From: Planctomycetaceae bacterium UBA2972
GTDB lineage: Bacteria > Planctomycetota > Planctomycetia > Pirellulales > Pirellulaceae
Assembly (NCBI GenBank): GCA_002348315.1
Contig: DEAW01000222.1
Location: 10,875-26,740 of the forward strand
Reading direction: 5' to 3'
Length of the DNA stretch: 15,866 nucleotides
A program made the position numbers and the translations under genes. The first letter of the stretch is position 1, and each line of letters opens with the position of its first letter. The notes under the pieces were generated by a model. That model did no database searches. It saw only the letters and a list, made by a program, of their open reading frames with translations, and was not told where the DNA came from. Positions 1 to 7,981 of this stretch are shown here, piece after piece.

Positions 1-1
1 G

Positions 2-2332
2 GAAGAAATTGAAGAATCCTTAGCAGACGCTGAAGAGCAACTGGAAACATCCGAGCCTGAAATTAAGATCAGTGGTCGTCGAGTGACGGACGAGACGGCT
101 GAGGAATCACTCGATGAGTTTGACGAACTTGACGAGATGGATACCGAGCCGACACCTGTATTGAAAAAGAAACGCAAACGTCGCAAGCTTCCTCGCCCGC
201 ATTTCAAAGCTAAAAAATCGGCAGAGCCGCCTATCGTCGAACCTCAGCCCACTCGAGTCATCGGGAAATCGGCTCCGCCTTTAGATGAAGAAAAGACGGA
301 ACGTGAGCAATTAATGGAATCGCTGGAAACGGCCTCCACATCGGCAGAGCAATTTGCCGGATATGAAGTTCCCAGTAATCAGCTGTTGGAACGCCGCGCG
401 ATGATTGACTTCGATTCTCAGGAACATGAAGTCCGTCAGAATGCCCGTATTTTGGAAAAGACGTTTAAAGAATTTGGCTTTAACGTCAAGGTGGTTGATA
501 TCGAGACTGGCCCCGTGATTGCGCAGTATGAAATTGAGCTGGAAGCCGGTTTGCGGTTGAGTAAAATCACCAGCCTGAGCGATGACCTTGCCATTGCCTT
601 GCGTGTTCCCAGCGTGCGGATTGTTGCTCCGATCCCGGGTAAGAATTCCGTGGGTATTGAAGTGCCCAACGGAGAGCAGCAATTAGTGCGGATGCGGGAA
701 GTCATCGAGGACGCGACTGACAACGCTAAGAAAATGGCGATCCCGATCTATCTAGGAAAAGATGTCTCGGGTAATCCCATTGCAGTCGACCTATGTAAAA
801 TGCCTCACCTGTTAATCGCCGGTCGTACGGGGTCGGGTAAATCGGTATGTCTGCATACCATTGTCTCGTCGATTCTGATGGCACGACGTCCGGATGAAGT
901 CCGGTTACTGATGGTGGACCCGAAAATGGTTGAGTTGTCGGTTTATGGGAAACTGCCGCATTTGATGCATCCGGTTGTCACCGACATGAAGAAAGCCGAA
1001 GCGATTCTGGCCTGGGCGGTTGAGAAAATGGAAGAGAGATACCGGTTGCTTGCGCAAACAGGTGTCCGGCATATTTCCAGTTTCAATGATTTGAGTGAAG
1101 AAAAAATTCGTGAACGCCTGGGCACGAAGATTGCGACGATGGACGAAGTGCCAACGCATATGCCCTATATCGTGATTGTGGCAGATGAATTAGCGGACCT
1201 GATGATGACCGCCGGTAAAGATGTCGAGCAGCACATTATCCGTCTGGCTCAGAAGAGCCGAGCGGTTGGAATCCACCTGGTGTTGGCGACTCAAAAACCA
1301 ACCGTGGATGTGATTACCGGTCTGATTAAATCGAATTTACCTGCGCGTCTGGCATTTCAGGTGGCGAGTCGTACAGACAGTCGTGTTGTGCTGGATGAAA
1401 TGGGAGCTGAAAAGCTGCTGGGTAACGGTGACATGCTGTTTCTCTGGCCCGGTACGAGTACTCTGGTGCGTGGACAGGGAACGTTCCTGTCTGACGAAGA
1501 GATTGAACGGGTGGTCGAGCAATGTACGGTAGTGGAACAGGATTTTGAACACGAACTGGTCAACTTGAAAGTTGAACAGGAAGGCGAAATCGATGCTGAA
1601 GCAATCCGTAAGCGGGATGATTTGTATGAAAGTGCGATTGAGGTCGTGTTGCGGGAAGGCCGTGGTAGCTGCTCACTCTTGCAGCGAGCATTAGGAATTG
1701 GTTATGGCCGCGCAGCAAGAATGATTGACTACATGGCAGAAGATGGCATTGTTGGTCAACATAATGGCTCTAGTGCTCGGGAGATTCTCATGACGATGGA
1801 GGACTGGGAACTCATCAAGCACAGCGGAGGAGAGTCTGCTGTCGCCCATGGAGTTGTCGAGCAGGCCAATGACGAAGAGGAATACGAAGACGCAGACGAA
1901 GAGCAGTTAACTGCGGATGCATTTGCAGAAATGGATGAGGACGCTGACGAGGACTATGAATACGACGAGGAAGCCCCGGACGAGGATGACTCGGAGGAAA
2001 TCGTAGCTGAATCCACAGACGACGAGGAAGATGAGGACGAAGAATACGAGTACGAATACGAAGAGGAAGAAGTTGCCGCCGACGACGAGGACGAGGAAGT
2101 AGAATACGTCTACGAAGATGAGGTCGATGAGGATGATGAGTACGAGTATGAATATGAAGAGGAAGAAGAGGACGTGGACGAGGAAGTGTTGGAGCCGACG
2201 ATCTCGTTAGTGAAAGCTCGCAACAAAGCGGCTGTTGCAGTGCATGGAGCCGAAGATGAAGAAGAGCTTTGGGATGAATTTGAAGAAGACGATTCGTGGG
2301 CTGACGAAGTCGATGAAGAACTCGAAGGCTAA
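2..2332 (+). CDS. ftsK: DNA translocase FtsK/SpoIIIE family, 5' partial, with acidic C-terminal tail
   Basis: This is a hexameric, membrane-anchored ATPase that pumps DNA through the septum and helps resolve chromosome dimers. The frame is open from base 2, so the N-terminal membrane part lies outside the window; a GTG at 83 is only an internal codon. Residues below are counted from that GTG. An acidic/basic linker (1-100) leads into the alpha/beta motor: Walker A GRTGSGKS at 247-254 and Walker B with IVIVADE ending at 369. The gamma winged-helix domain that reads orienting DNA sites spans about 512-575 (LLQRALGIGYGRAARMIDYM). Gamma normally ends FtsK proteins; here about 155 further residues follow, overwhelmingly Asp/Glu/Tyr, with a short basic patch (KARNK) near the end. 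The next gene starts 27 bases downstream. Family assignment is very secure; the role of the tail is unknown. Confidence 0.93.
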   Translation, partial: EEIEESLADAEEQLETSEPEIKISGRRVTDETAEESLDEFDELDEMDTEPTPVLKKKRKRRKLPRPHFKAKKSAEPPIVEPQPTRVIGKSAPPLDEEKTEREQLMESLETASTSAEQFAGYEVPSNQLLERRAMIDFDSQEHEVRQNARILEKTFKEFGFNVKVVDIETGPVIAQYEIELEAGLRLSKITSLSDDLAIALRVPSVRIVAPIPGKNSVGIEVPNGEQQLVRMREVIEDATDNAKKMAIPIYLGKDVSGNPIAVDLCKMPHLLIAGRTGSGKSVCLHTIVSSILMARRPDEVRLLMVDPKMVELSVYGKLPHLMHPVVTDMKKAEAILAWAVEKMEERYRLLAQTGVRHISSFNDLSEEKIRERLGTKIATMDEVPTHMPYIVIVADELADLMMTAGKDVEQHIIRLAQKSRAVGIHLVLATQKPTVDVITGLIKSNLPARLAFQVASRTDSRVVLDEMGAEKLLGNGDMLFLWPGTSTLVRGQGTFLSDEEIERVVEQCTVVEQDFEHELVNLKVEQEGEIDAEAIRKRDDLYESAIEVVLREGRGSCSLLQRALGIGYGRAARMIDYMAEDGIVGQHNGSSAREILMTMEDWELIKHSGGESAVAHGVVEQANDEEEYEDADEEQLTADAFAEMDEDADEDYEYDEEAPDEDDSEEIVAESTDDEEDEDEEYEYEYEEEEVAADDEDEEVEYVYEDEVDEDDEYEYEYEEEEEDVDEEVLEPTISLVKARNKAAVAVHGAEDEEELWDEFEEDDSWADEVDEELEG

Positions 2333-2359
2333 CACCGGAATTGAATTGCAGGAAAACGT

Positions 2360-2809
2360 ATGATTTTTGATAGATTGTCTAACTCGTCTCACTACCTTAG
2401 CGTCGCGCCTTTGATTCGTCAGGGATTTGAGTGGTTGCAACAGGCAGAACTGGCATCTTTGGAAGACGGAGTGCATGAAATCCAGGGGCGGGATGTCTAT
2501 GCGATTGTCGCGCGAGGGGAAGGTGTGGGGCAAGAACGAGCCATGCTGGAAGCTCATCGAAAGTATCTGGATATCCAGTATGTAATCGAAGGAACGGATG
2601 TGATCGGTTGGCTTGAACGTGACTTTGTAGAACGCGTTAAGGATCCTTATGATTCCGAGAAGGATCTGGAATTCTTTTATGATCGGCCTGAGAGCTGGAT
2701 TCATGTCCCTGCGGGCAGCTTTGCTGTATTCATGCCACAGGATATTCATGCTCCTTTAGCAACTACCGGCTATGCCCATAAGGCGGTCGTCAAAGTGAAG
2801 TTGTCCTAA
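2360..2809 (+). CDS. YhcH/YjgK/YiaL family protein (DUF386, cupin-like)
   Basis: This 149-residue protein matches the YhcH/YjgK/YiaL (DUF386) family: small double-stranded beta-helix, metal-binding proteins often linked to sugar metabolism. One E. coli member is a sialic-acid anomerase, and EbgC modulates a beta-galactosidase. Family hallmarks are visible: EAHRKYLDIQYVIEG at 64-78 (Glu64, His66 and Asp71 are candidate metal/substrate residues), the FMPQDIHAP stretch at 124-132 with His130, and the closing VVKVKL with Lys145. The length is that of a complete single-domain member. AGGA lies about six bases before the ATG. It follows ftsK by 27 bases, so co-transcription is likely, but there is no obvious functional link and no sugar genes nearby. 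The substrate cannot be told from sequence. Confidence 0.88.
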   Translation: MIFDRLSNSSHYLSVAPLIRQGFEWLQQAELASLEDGVHEIQGRDVYAIVARGEGVGQERAMLEAHRKYLDIQYVIEGTDVIGWLERDFVERVKDPYDSEKDLEFFYDRPESWIHVPAGSFAVFMPQDIHAPLATTGYAHKAVVKVKLS

Positions 2810-2825
2810 TCAATTGTGTTGTTGG

Positions 2826-2854
2826 TTGACAGTTTCCGGGATTGCACCTAACCT
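2826..2854 (+). promoter_or_regulatory. Candidate sigma-70-type promoter for the cimA leader
   Basis: A perfect TTGACA (2826-2831) is followed after 17 bases by a poor -10, TAACCT (2849-2854). This would start a transcript near 2861, about 47 bases before the leader-peptide ATG. An imperfect dyad (TTGCACC at 2842-2848 against GGTG and TGCAA within 2861-2870) overlaps the -10 and start site and could be an operator. TATAAA at 2897-2902 is another possible -10, but it would give a nearly leaderless transcript and lacks a -35. The choice is inference only. Confidence 0.4.
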
Positions 2855-2907
2855 GAATTTGGTGATGCAAATCACACGAGTCCTCTGTCCCTCACTTATA
2901 AATACCT

Positions 2908-3003
2908 ATGAGCCAGATTGGTAATATTGTTATTGAAAACATTATTACGGCCGGAATCATTATTCCGGTTCGCGTGGTCAGCAATGTGATTATTGCGACC
3001 TAA
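2908..3003 (+). CDS. Ile/Val-rich leader peptide of the cimA attenuator
   Basis: A 31-codon ORF, ATG to TAA, lies between yhcH and cimA. Ten codons are Ile (4, 7, 9, 12, 13, 17-19, 28, 29) and five are Val (8, 21, 23, 24, 27), so nearly half the peptide consists of these two residues; there is no Leu. Clusters such as ITAGIIIPVRVV and VIIAT recall the ilv leader peptides of enterobacteria. The ATG is the only usable start, because an in-frame stop lies nine bases upstream. No good Shine-Dalgarno is visible, the main weakness of the call. The stop codon sits 37 bases before a strong intrinsic terminator and one base before the arm of a competing hairpin. The next gene, cimA, opens isoleucine synthesis. 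I infer that translation of this ORF senses charged tRNA-Ile rather than making a functional protein. It would be missed by standard gene callers. Confidence 0.72.
   Translation: MSQIGNIVIENIITAGIIIPVRVVSNVIIAT
2951..3000 (+). other. Two hairpins inside the leader-peptide coding region
   Basis: Two hairpins fit inside the leader ORF. The first pairs CCGGAAT (2951-2957) with ATTCCGG (2962-2968) around a four-base loop and covers the Ile17-19 codons. The second pairs GGTC plus GCAAT (2976-2985, one bulged A) with ATTGC plus GACC (2992-3000) around a six-base loop. A translating ribosome would melt both. They could serve as polymerase pause hairpins that keep transcription and translation in step, as in classical attenuators. 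Confidence 0.5.
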
Positions 3004-3004
3004 G

Positions 3005-3054
3005 TGCAGGAATAAGGGCAACTCAGTAAAACAACACAAGCCCTGAGACCTGCA
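3005..3054 (+). promoter_or_regulatory. Predicted antiterminator of the cimA attenuator
   Basis: TGCAGG (3005-3010) can pair perfectly with CCTGCA (3049-3054), and AGGGC (3015-3019) with GCCCT (3040-3044). They are separated by a symmetric 4x4 internal loop (AATA/GAGA). These 11 pairs use most of the 5' arm of the terminator at 3041-3050, so the two folds exclude each other. The first arm begins one base after the leader stop codon: a ribosome at the stop would cover it and allow termination, whereas a ribosome stalled on the Ile17-19 codons would leave it free. The pairings are read from the sequence; the mechanism is inference. Confidence 0.65.
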
Positions 3055-3073
3055 AACGGTCTCAGGGTTTTTT
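3041..3073 (+). terminator. Intrinsic terminator (attenuator) upstream of cimA
   Basis: A perfect 10-bp stem, CCCTGAGACC (3041-3050) with GGTCTCAGGG (3058-3067), closes a seven-base loop and is followed directly by six T (3068-3073). It lies 34 bases before the cimA ATG and on the same strand. As a simple end signal for yhcH it would sit unusually far (over 230 bases) downstream, past the candidate promoter and leader ORF, so an attenuator role for cimA fits better. Confidence 0.85.
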
Positions 3074-3107
3074 AATTACCTTTTCGGGTGCTGCGTCAGG
3101 AAACTAC

Positions 3108-4685
3108 ATGACAACGAAAACGATACAAATCTACGACACTACTTTGCGTGATGGTACTCAGGGAGAAGGCGTAAGCCTTTCACTCGAGGACAAGCTTCAG
3201 ATTGCAAAACGTCTTGATGAAATCGGAGTAGATTACATCGAAGGTGGTTATCCGCTATCCAATGAAAAGGATGAACAGTTCTTTCAGCAGGTTCAGCAGC
3301 TTGGCTTACAGCACGCGAAGGTTTGTGCATTTGGGATGACTCGCCGAAAAGGGATTGCTGCTGCTGACGATCCGGGAATGCTGGCATTACGTGATAGCGG
3401 GGCGCCGGTCTGTACGGTGGTCGGAAAAACCTGGGATTTCCATGTGACCGAAGTGCTTCGTGTGACACTCGAAGAAAACCTCGCAATGATTGCCGACAGT
3501 GTTGGTTTTCTTGTCGGCGAAGGCCGTGAAGTTATTTATGATGCAGAGCACTTTTTTGATGGCTGGAAAGCCAATCCTGAATATGCTCGACAAACGATCC
3601 GGTCGGCAGCAGAAGCCGGAGCGACCTTAGTTGCATTATGTGATACCAACGGTGGGTCGCTACCCGAAGAGATTGCTGAATTGACGCAGGCTGCGGTTTC
3701 GGCCGTCAGCGAATTTGGAGTGACGGTGGGGATTCATTGTCATAATGATAGTGAGTTAGCGATCGCCAATTCGTTGGCAGGCGTTGATGCGGGGGCTGTT
3801 CAGGTCCAGGGGACGATCAATGGTATCGGTGAACGATGTGGCAATGCCGATTTGATTTCCGTAGTTGCGAATCTTGCTTTTAAGAAGCAGGGTTATGAAG
3901 TGTTAGGTGGAACTAATCTGGAACACTTAACCGAGTTATCCCGGTTTGTGTACGAAACGGCCAATATGAATTTTCGCAATGGTCAGCCATTTGTGGGGCG
4001 AAGTGCCTTTGCACATAAAGGGGGAATGCATGCTCATGCAGTTGCCAAAGCGGCAAGTACCTATGAACATCTGGATCCGGTATTGGTGGGCAATGAACGC
4101 CGAATTCTAATTAGTGAATTGTCTGGTCGTAGTAATGTGAAAGCGTTGTCGGCTGAATACGATCTTCCGGATGATGATGCCCTGATGCGGGAGATTCTTG
4201 CCGAAGTGGTCCGTCTGGAAAATGAAGGTTATCAGTTCGAAGCGGCCAAAGCTTCATTTGCTTTGTTGGTACAGCGATGTGCGGGAACCTTTGTACCTCA
4301 TTTTGAACGCATTAAGTATCACGTGGAAGTGGATGTGCAAAGTGATGGTACTGTAACGAACGAAGCGACCGTGAAGATTTTGGTAGGCGATCAGGTGCGG
4401 CACGAAGTCGCTGAAGGTGATGGCCCGGTGAATGCTCTGGATGCGGCACTTCGTAAGGCACTCAGTGACACCTATCCGCAATTACAGAATATGCATCTGG
4501 TCGACTACAAAGTACGTGTGGTAAACTCGGACGCCGGCACGGCCGCCAGAATCCGTGTCTTTATCGATTGCAAAGATGATAAAGATGTCTGGGGTACAGT
4601 GGGGGTCAGTGAAAATATTATAGAAGCGAGTTGGATGGCATTAGTGGATGCGATCGAATACAAGCTTGATAAAGACAGCCAGTAG
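3108..4685 (+). CDS. cimA: (R)-citramalate synthase
   Basis: CimA condenses acetyl-CoA with pyruvate to (R)-citramalate, the first step of the threonine-independent route to 2-oxobutanoate and isoleucine. The 525 residues match the long CimA type (TIGR00977-like) rather than 2-isopropylmalate synthase. The HMGL-like TIM barrel carries DTTLRDGTQ (10-18), with Arg14 and Asp15 catalytic/metal residues, then HCHND (210-214), whose His210 and His212 bind the metal, and GERCGNAD (241-248). HKGGMHA (303-309) marks the linker region. A C-terminal LeuA-type regulatory domain (about 390-520) is the expected site of isoleucine feedback. AGGA lies six bases before the ATG. The start is set by the conserved TIQIYDTTLRDG opening. 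Directly upstream are an Ile-rich leader ORF and a terminator/antiterminator pair, implying attenuation. valS follows after 68 bases with no terminator, so they may share a transcript. Confidence 0.93.
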   Translation: MTTKTIQIYDTTLRDGTQGEGVSLSLEDKLQIAKRLDEIGVDYIEGGYPLSNEKDEQFFQQVQQLGLQHAKVCAFGMTRRKGIAAADDPGMLALRDSGAPVCTVVGKTWDFHVTEVLRVTLEENLAMIADSVGFLVGEGREVIYDAEHFFDGWKANPEYARQTIRSAAEAGATLVALCDTNGGSLPEEIAELTQAAVSAVSEFGVTVGIHCHNDSELAIANSLAGVDAGAVQVQGTINGIGERCGNADLISVVANLAFKKQGYEVLGGTNLEHLTELSRFVYETANMNFRNGQPFVGRSAFAHKGGMHAHAVAKAASTYEHLDPVLVGNERRILISELSGRSNVKALSAEYDLPDDDALMREILAEVVRLENEGYQFEAAKASFALLVQRCAGTFVPHFERIKYHVEVDVQSDGTVTNEATVKILVGDQVRHEVAEGDGPVNALDAALRKALSDTYPQLQNMHLVDYKVRVVNSDAGTAARIRVFIDCKDDKDVWGTVGVSENIIEASWMALVDAIEYKLDKDSQ

Positions 4686-4753
4686 TCAAGGCTACAGTCG
4701 TCGTACCTTCTGAATTCGATTAATGAATACAAGCAGAGAATAGCAGCAATCTA

Positions 4754-7700
4754 ATGGGTTTTGAATTTTCCCCTGAATCGCTTCCAACCAGTTTCGATTT
4801 TAAGCAAGCCAGTCAACGTATTTTTGATGGCTGGGTAGAGGCCGGATACTTTCATGGAGATCCGAATTCGGACAAGCCTCCCTTTTCCATTGTGATTCCT
4901 CCGCCGAATGTCACCGGAGCCTTACACTTAGGGCATGCGTTGAACAATACGTTGCAGGATGTGTTGGCACGGATGCGGAGAATGCAAGGGTTCGAGACGC
5001 TGTGGATGCCGGGCACGGATCATGCCGGCATTGCAACGCAGGCTGTCGTCGAACGTCGCCTCAAAGAAGAAGAGAATAAAACCCGGCACGATCTGGGGCG
5101 TGAAGCTTTGGTCGAGCGAATCTGGGAATGGAAAGGGCAGTACGAAAAGCGAATACTTTCTCAGCTCAAACAAATTGGTTCCAGCTGCGACTGGGAACGC
5201 ACTCGATTTACGCTGGACGAAATCTGTGCCCGTGCTGTGCGTACAACGTTTTTTGATCTCTTTCAGAAGAAGTATATCTATCGCGGTAAACGACTGGTTA
5301 ACTGGGATACCTATCTACAGACAGCCGTCAGTGACGATGAAGTTTTTCATGCGGTGGTCGACGGCCATTTTTGGCACTTTCGCTATCCGGTTGTCGAGCC
5401 TCAGCCAGGCGAACCAACTCATGTCACCGTAGCCACAACTCGTCCGGAAACAATGCTGGGTGATACTGCCGTGGCAGTGCATCCGGATCCGGCAAGAGCA
5501 CTCGATAAGGTACAAGAGGAACTGGAGACGAAGCTGCAGGATGCTAATGATGCGGAGCGTGAAGCCGTTCAACAACAGTTAGAGGCATTGAATGAGCGGC
5601 GACAGGACATTTTACCTGATTTAATCAAGCTGCGTGATATGGCTTTGGCTGGACGCAAGTTGATGCTGCCACTGGCGAATCGTGAAATCGATCTGGTGGC
5701 CGATGAATGGGCCAAGCCGGAAATGGGCAGTGGCTGTGTAAAGATTACTCCGGCTCATGACCCCAATGATCATGAAGTTGGGCAGCGTTGTGGACTGGAG
5801 AAAATCAATATCCTGCATCCCGACGGTACGCTTAACGCCAATGCCGGAGCCTATGAAGGGCAGACGATTAAAGAAGCAAGGAAGAGCGTCGTTGCGGATC
5901 TGGAAGCATTGGGGTTGATGGATCAGGTGGAAGACCGCGAAATCGATCTGGCTCACTCTGACCGTAGTAAAACTCCAATTGAACCTTATCTGGCGGATCA
6001 GTGGTTTGTAAGGATGCAGGAATTGGCTCAGTCAGCCATGGATGCGGTGTCTGATGAACGCGTTCAGATTTTCCCCACACGTTATCGCAAAGGTTATCTC
6101 GACTGGTTGGGTGAAAAACGGGATTGGCCAGTTAGTCGTCAGTTATGGTGGGGACATCAGATTCCGATCTGGTCGTATGCCTGTCAGGATCAGGCGGATC
6201 TGGAAGCTCGGATCGCCAGTCTGGAAAGTGATGAGGCGATACAAGGTGGACAGGCAGCCTTTCAGGTGGAACTGACGGCGGAATTGAATGAGCAAAGCCG
6301 AGTCGTTGGGGATGATGCATCCGATACATTTGCCGTCATTCACGTTTGCATTAACGATGAGAACGAAGCCTTAGAGACTCGGTTTGCTGAACTTGGGTTT
6401 GTCCGCGAAGAAGATGTTCTGGACACTTGGTTTAGTTCAGCATTGTGGCCTCACAGTACCCTGGGGTGGCCGGAGCAAACAGCAGAACTGGCGAAGTTTT
6501 ATCCGACTAGCACGCTGATTACCAGTCGCGACATTATCACATTATGGGTCGCCAGAATGGTACTGATGGGACTCAATAATATGGGAGAGATTCCATTTAG
6601 CGAAGTCTTTATTCATCCCAAAATCCTGGATGGATACGGAGAAACGATGTCCAAAAGTAAGGGCAATGGCGTGGATCCGCTGGATGTCATTGAAAAGTTT
6701 GGGCCGGACGCACTTCGATTTGGGCTGGCCTATCTGACAACGGAAACTCAGGATGTTCGTATGCCGGTGCAGTTTGAATGCCCGCATTGTGAAAACCTGA
6801 TGGATCAGACCAAAAAGAATCGCGAACTGCCGCGCGTTGCCTGTAAGCAATGTGGAAAGGAATTCAAAACGCAGTGGGCCCGCAAGGCGGAAGATCTGGA
6901 ATTGCCTTCCGGACCGGTTGTCAGTGAACGGTTTGAAGTCGCGCGGAACTTCTGTACTAAACTTTGGAATGCCTCACGCTTCACGCTGTTAAATCTTTCC
7001 GGGTATGAAGCTGCCACTGTGTCTGATGAAGACTTAGCCTTTGAAGACCGTTGGTTGTTGAGTCGACTCTCCTCGGTAACTCGCGAAGTGACCGAAAAAC
7101 TTACACACTATGGCTATGCGGATGCTGCCCGGGCGATCTATGATTTTGCCTGGGACGAGTTCTGTAGTTTCTATATTGAAATGACGAAGTCACGTATGCA
7201 GGATGAGCAGGCTAAATCGACGGCGCAGCGGGTTACTGCATTTGCACTCGATCAACTACTACGTCTGCTGCATCCGATGATCCCGTTTGTCACCGAGGAA
7301 GTCTGGAGTCTGTTGGCGAAGATCGCTCCGCAAAGAGGGTTAGCCGAATTGCAGGATGCGGCCGAGTCGATCATGGTTGCCTCCTGGCCGGAAGTGGAAG
7401 TCCGGCGGATTGATCCGGTGATCGAACAACAGTTCGCTTTGTTCCAGGACGTCTTAAGGGCTATTCGCGAAATACGTAGTCGTCAGAATATTGCTCCGAA
7501 GCAGGAAATCGAATTCTCCGTTTCGTGTAGTACAGAGGTCGTCGAGTTGTTGAAGCCGATGGATGGTTATTTTCAGTCGATGGCGAATGCTCGGAGTGTC
7601 GCATGGGGACAGGATGTTGAACCTCCGGAGAATAGTGCTAACGTCCGGATTGAAGCGATCGAAGTGTTTGTCGATCTGAAGAACTTCATTGATGTCGACG

Positions 7701-7897
7701 CAGAAATTGATCGAAACGAAAAGCTACTGGCAAAGTTGCAGGGGCAGATTCAGGGAAAACAAAAGAAGCTTGCTAACGAAAACTTTGTGGCGCGTGCTCC
7801 TGAAGATGTTGTTCAGCGGGAACGTGACGGGCTGATTAAGCTGGAAGAGGAAGTCGTGTCAGTGGAAAAAGCATTGCAAGCCTTACGCAGTCAGTGA
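4754..7897 (+). CDS. valS: Valyl-tRNA synthetase with extra insertions and a zinc ribbon
   Basis: This cytoplasmic class I synthetase charges tRNA-Val with valine and edits mischarged threonine. The HIGH motif appears as HLGH (58-61) inside PPPNVTGALHLGHALN, and the KMSKS motif as TMSKS (631-635). The CP1 editing domain shows TTRPET (229-234) and ITPAHDPND (331-339). The anticodon-binding domain starts near 750, and a C-terminal coiled-coil tRNA arm covers about 975-1045. At 1047 residues it is about 100-170 longer than typical bacterial ValRS. The extra mass is a charged helical insert in CP1 (about 246-297), a long Cys-poor segment (about 477-550) where many ValRS have a zinc knuckle, and a CPHC...CKQC zinc-ribbon-like insert (Cys676, 679, 697, 700) after KMSKS. 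The single good start is the ATG at 4754; its Shine-Dalgarno is weak. Confidence 0.95.
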   Translation: MGFEFSPESLPTSFDFKQASQRIFDGWVEAGYFHGDPNSDKPPFSIVIPPPNVTGALHLGHALNNTLQDVLARMRRMQGFETLWMPGTDHAGIATQAVVERRLKEEENKTRHDLGREALVERIWEWKGQYEKRILSQLKQIGSSCDWERTRFTLDEICARAVRTTFFDLFQKKYIYRGKRLVNWDTYLQTAVSDDEVFHAVVDGHFWHFRYPVVEPQPGEPTHVTVATTRPETMLGDTAVAVHPDPARALDKVQEELETKLQDANDAEREAVQQQLEALNERRQDILPDLIKLRDMALAGRKLMLPLANREIDLVADEWAKPEMGSGCVKITPAHDPNDHEVGQRCGLEKINILHPDGTLNANAGAYEGQTIKEARKSVVADLEALGLMDQVEDREIDLAHSDRSKTPIEPYLADQWFVRMQELAQSAMDAVSDERVQIFPTRYRKGYLDWLGEKRDWPVSRQLWWGHQIPIWSYACQDQADLEARIASLESDEAIQGGQAAFQVELTAELNEQSRVVGDDASDTFAVIHVCINDENEALETRFAELGFVREEDVLDTWFSSALWPHSTLGWPEQTAELAKFYPTSTLITSRDIITLWVARMVLMGLNNMGEIPFSEVFIHPKILDGYGETMSKSKGNGVDPLDVIEKFGPDALRFGLAYLTTETQDVRMPVQFECPHCENLMDQTKKNRELPRVACKQCGKEFKTQWARKAEDLELPSGPVVSERFEVARNFCTKLWNASRFTLLNLSGYEAATVSDEDLAFEDRWLLSRLSSVTREVTEKLTHYGYADAARAIYDFAWDEFCSFYIEMTKSRMQDEQAKSTAQRVTAFALDQLLRLLHPMIPFVTEEVWSLLAKIAPQRGLAELQDAAESIMVASWPEVEVRRIDPVIEQQFALFQDVLRAIREIRSRQNIAPKQEIEFSVSCSTEVVELLKPMDGYFQSMANARSVAWGQDVEPPENSANVRIEAIEVFVDLKNFIDVDAEIDRNEKLLAKLQGQIQGKQKKLANENFVARAPEDVVQRERDGLIKLEEEVVSVEKALQALRSQ

Positions 7898-7929
7898 TTC
7901 TGGTTTGGATGTCGAATCATCGTACATCG

Positions 7930-7935
7930 TATACT
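7930..7935 (+). promoter_or_regulatory. Possible -10 element before the DUF151 gene
   Basis: TATACT lies 47 bases before the ATG at 7982. The best -35 candidate, TTGGAT (7905-7910), sits 19 bases away and matches poorly, so the gene may have its own promoter or be read through from valS. Weak evidence. Confidence 0.2.
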
Positions 7936-7981
7936 AGAGTTTAGAAAAAACAGACGAAAAACCTTCCGGAGTGCCCGGCAG

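Noticed and set aside
2207..2749. 180-codon minus-strand ORF opposite ftsK and the YhcH gene
   Set aside because: It lies antisense to two well-supported genes and its product has no recognisable features; a shadow frame.
4686..4753. T-box or other riboswitch before valS
   Set aside because: The 68-base gap is too short for a T-box and shows neither a specifier-type stem nor a terminator.
4959..5432. 157-codon plus-strand ORF inside valS
   Set aside because: Alternative frame within a strongly conserved gene; composition (Arg/Cys/Trp-rich) typical of an out-of-frame read.
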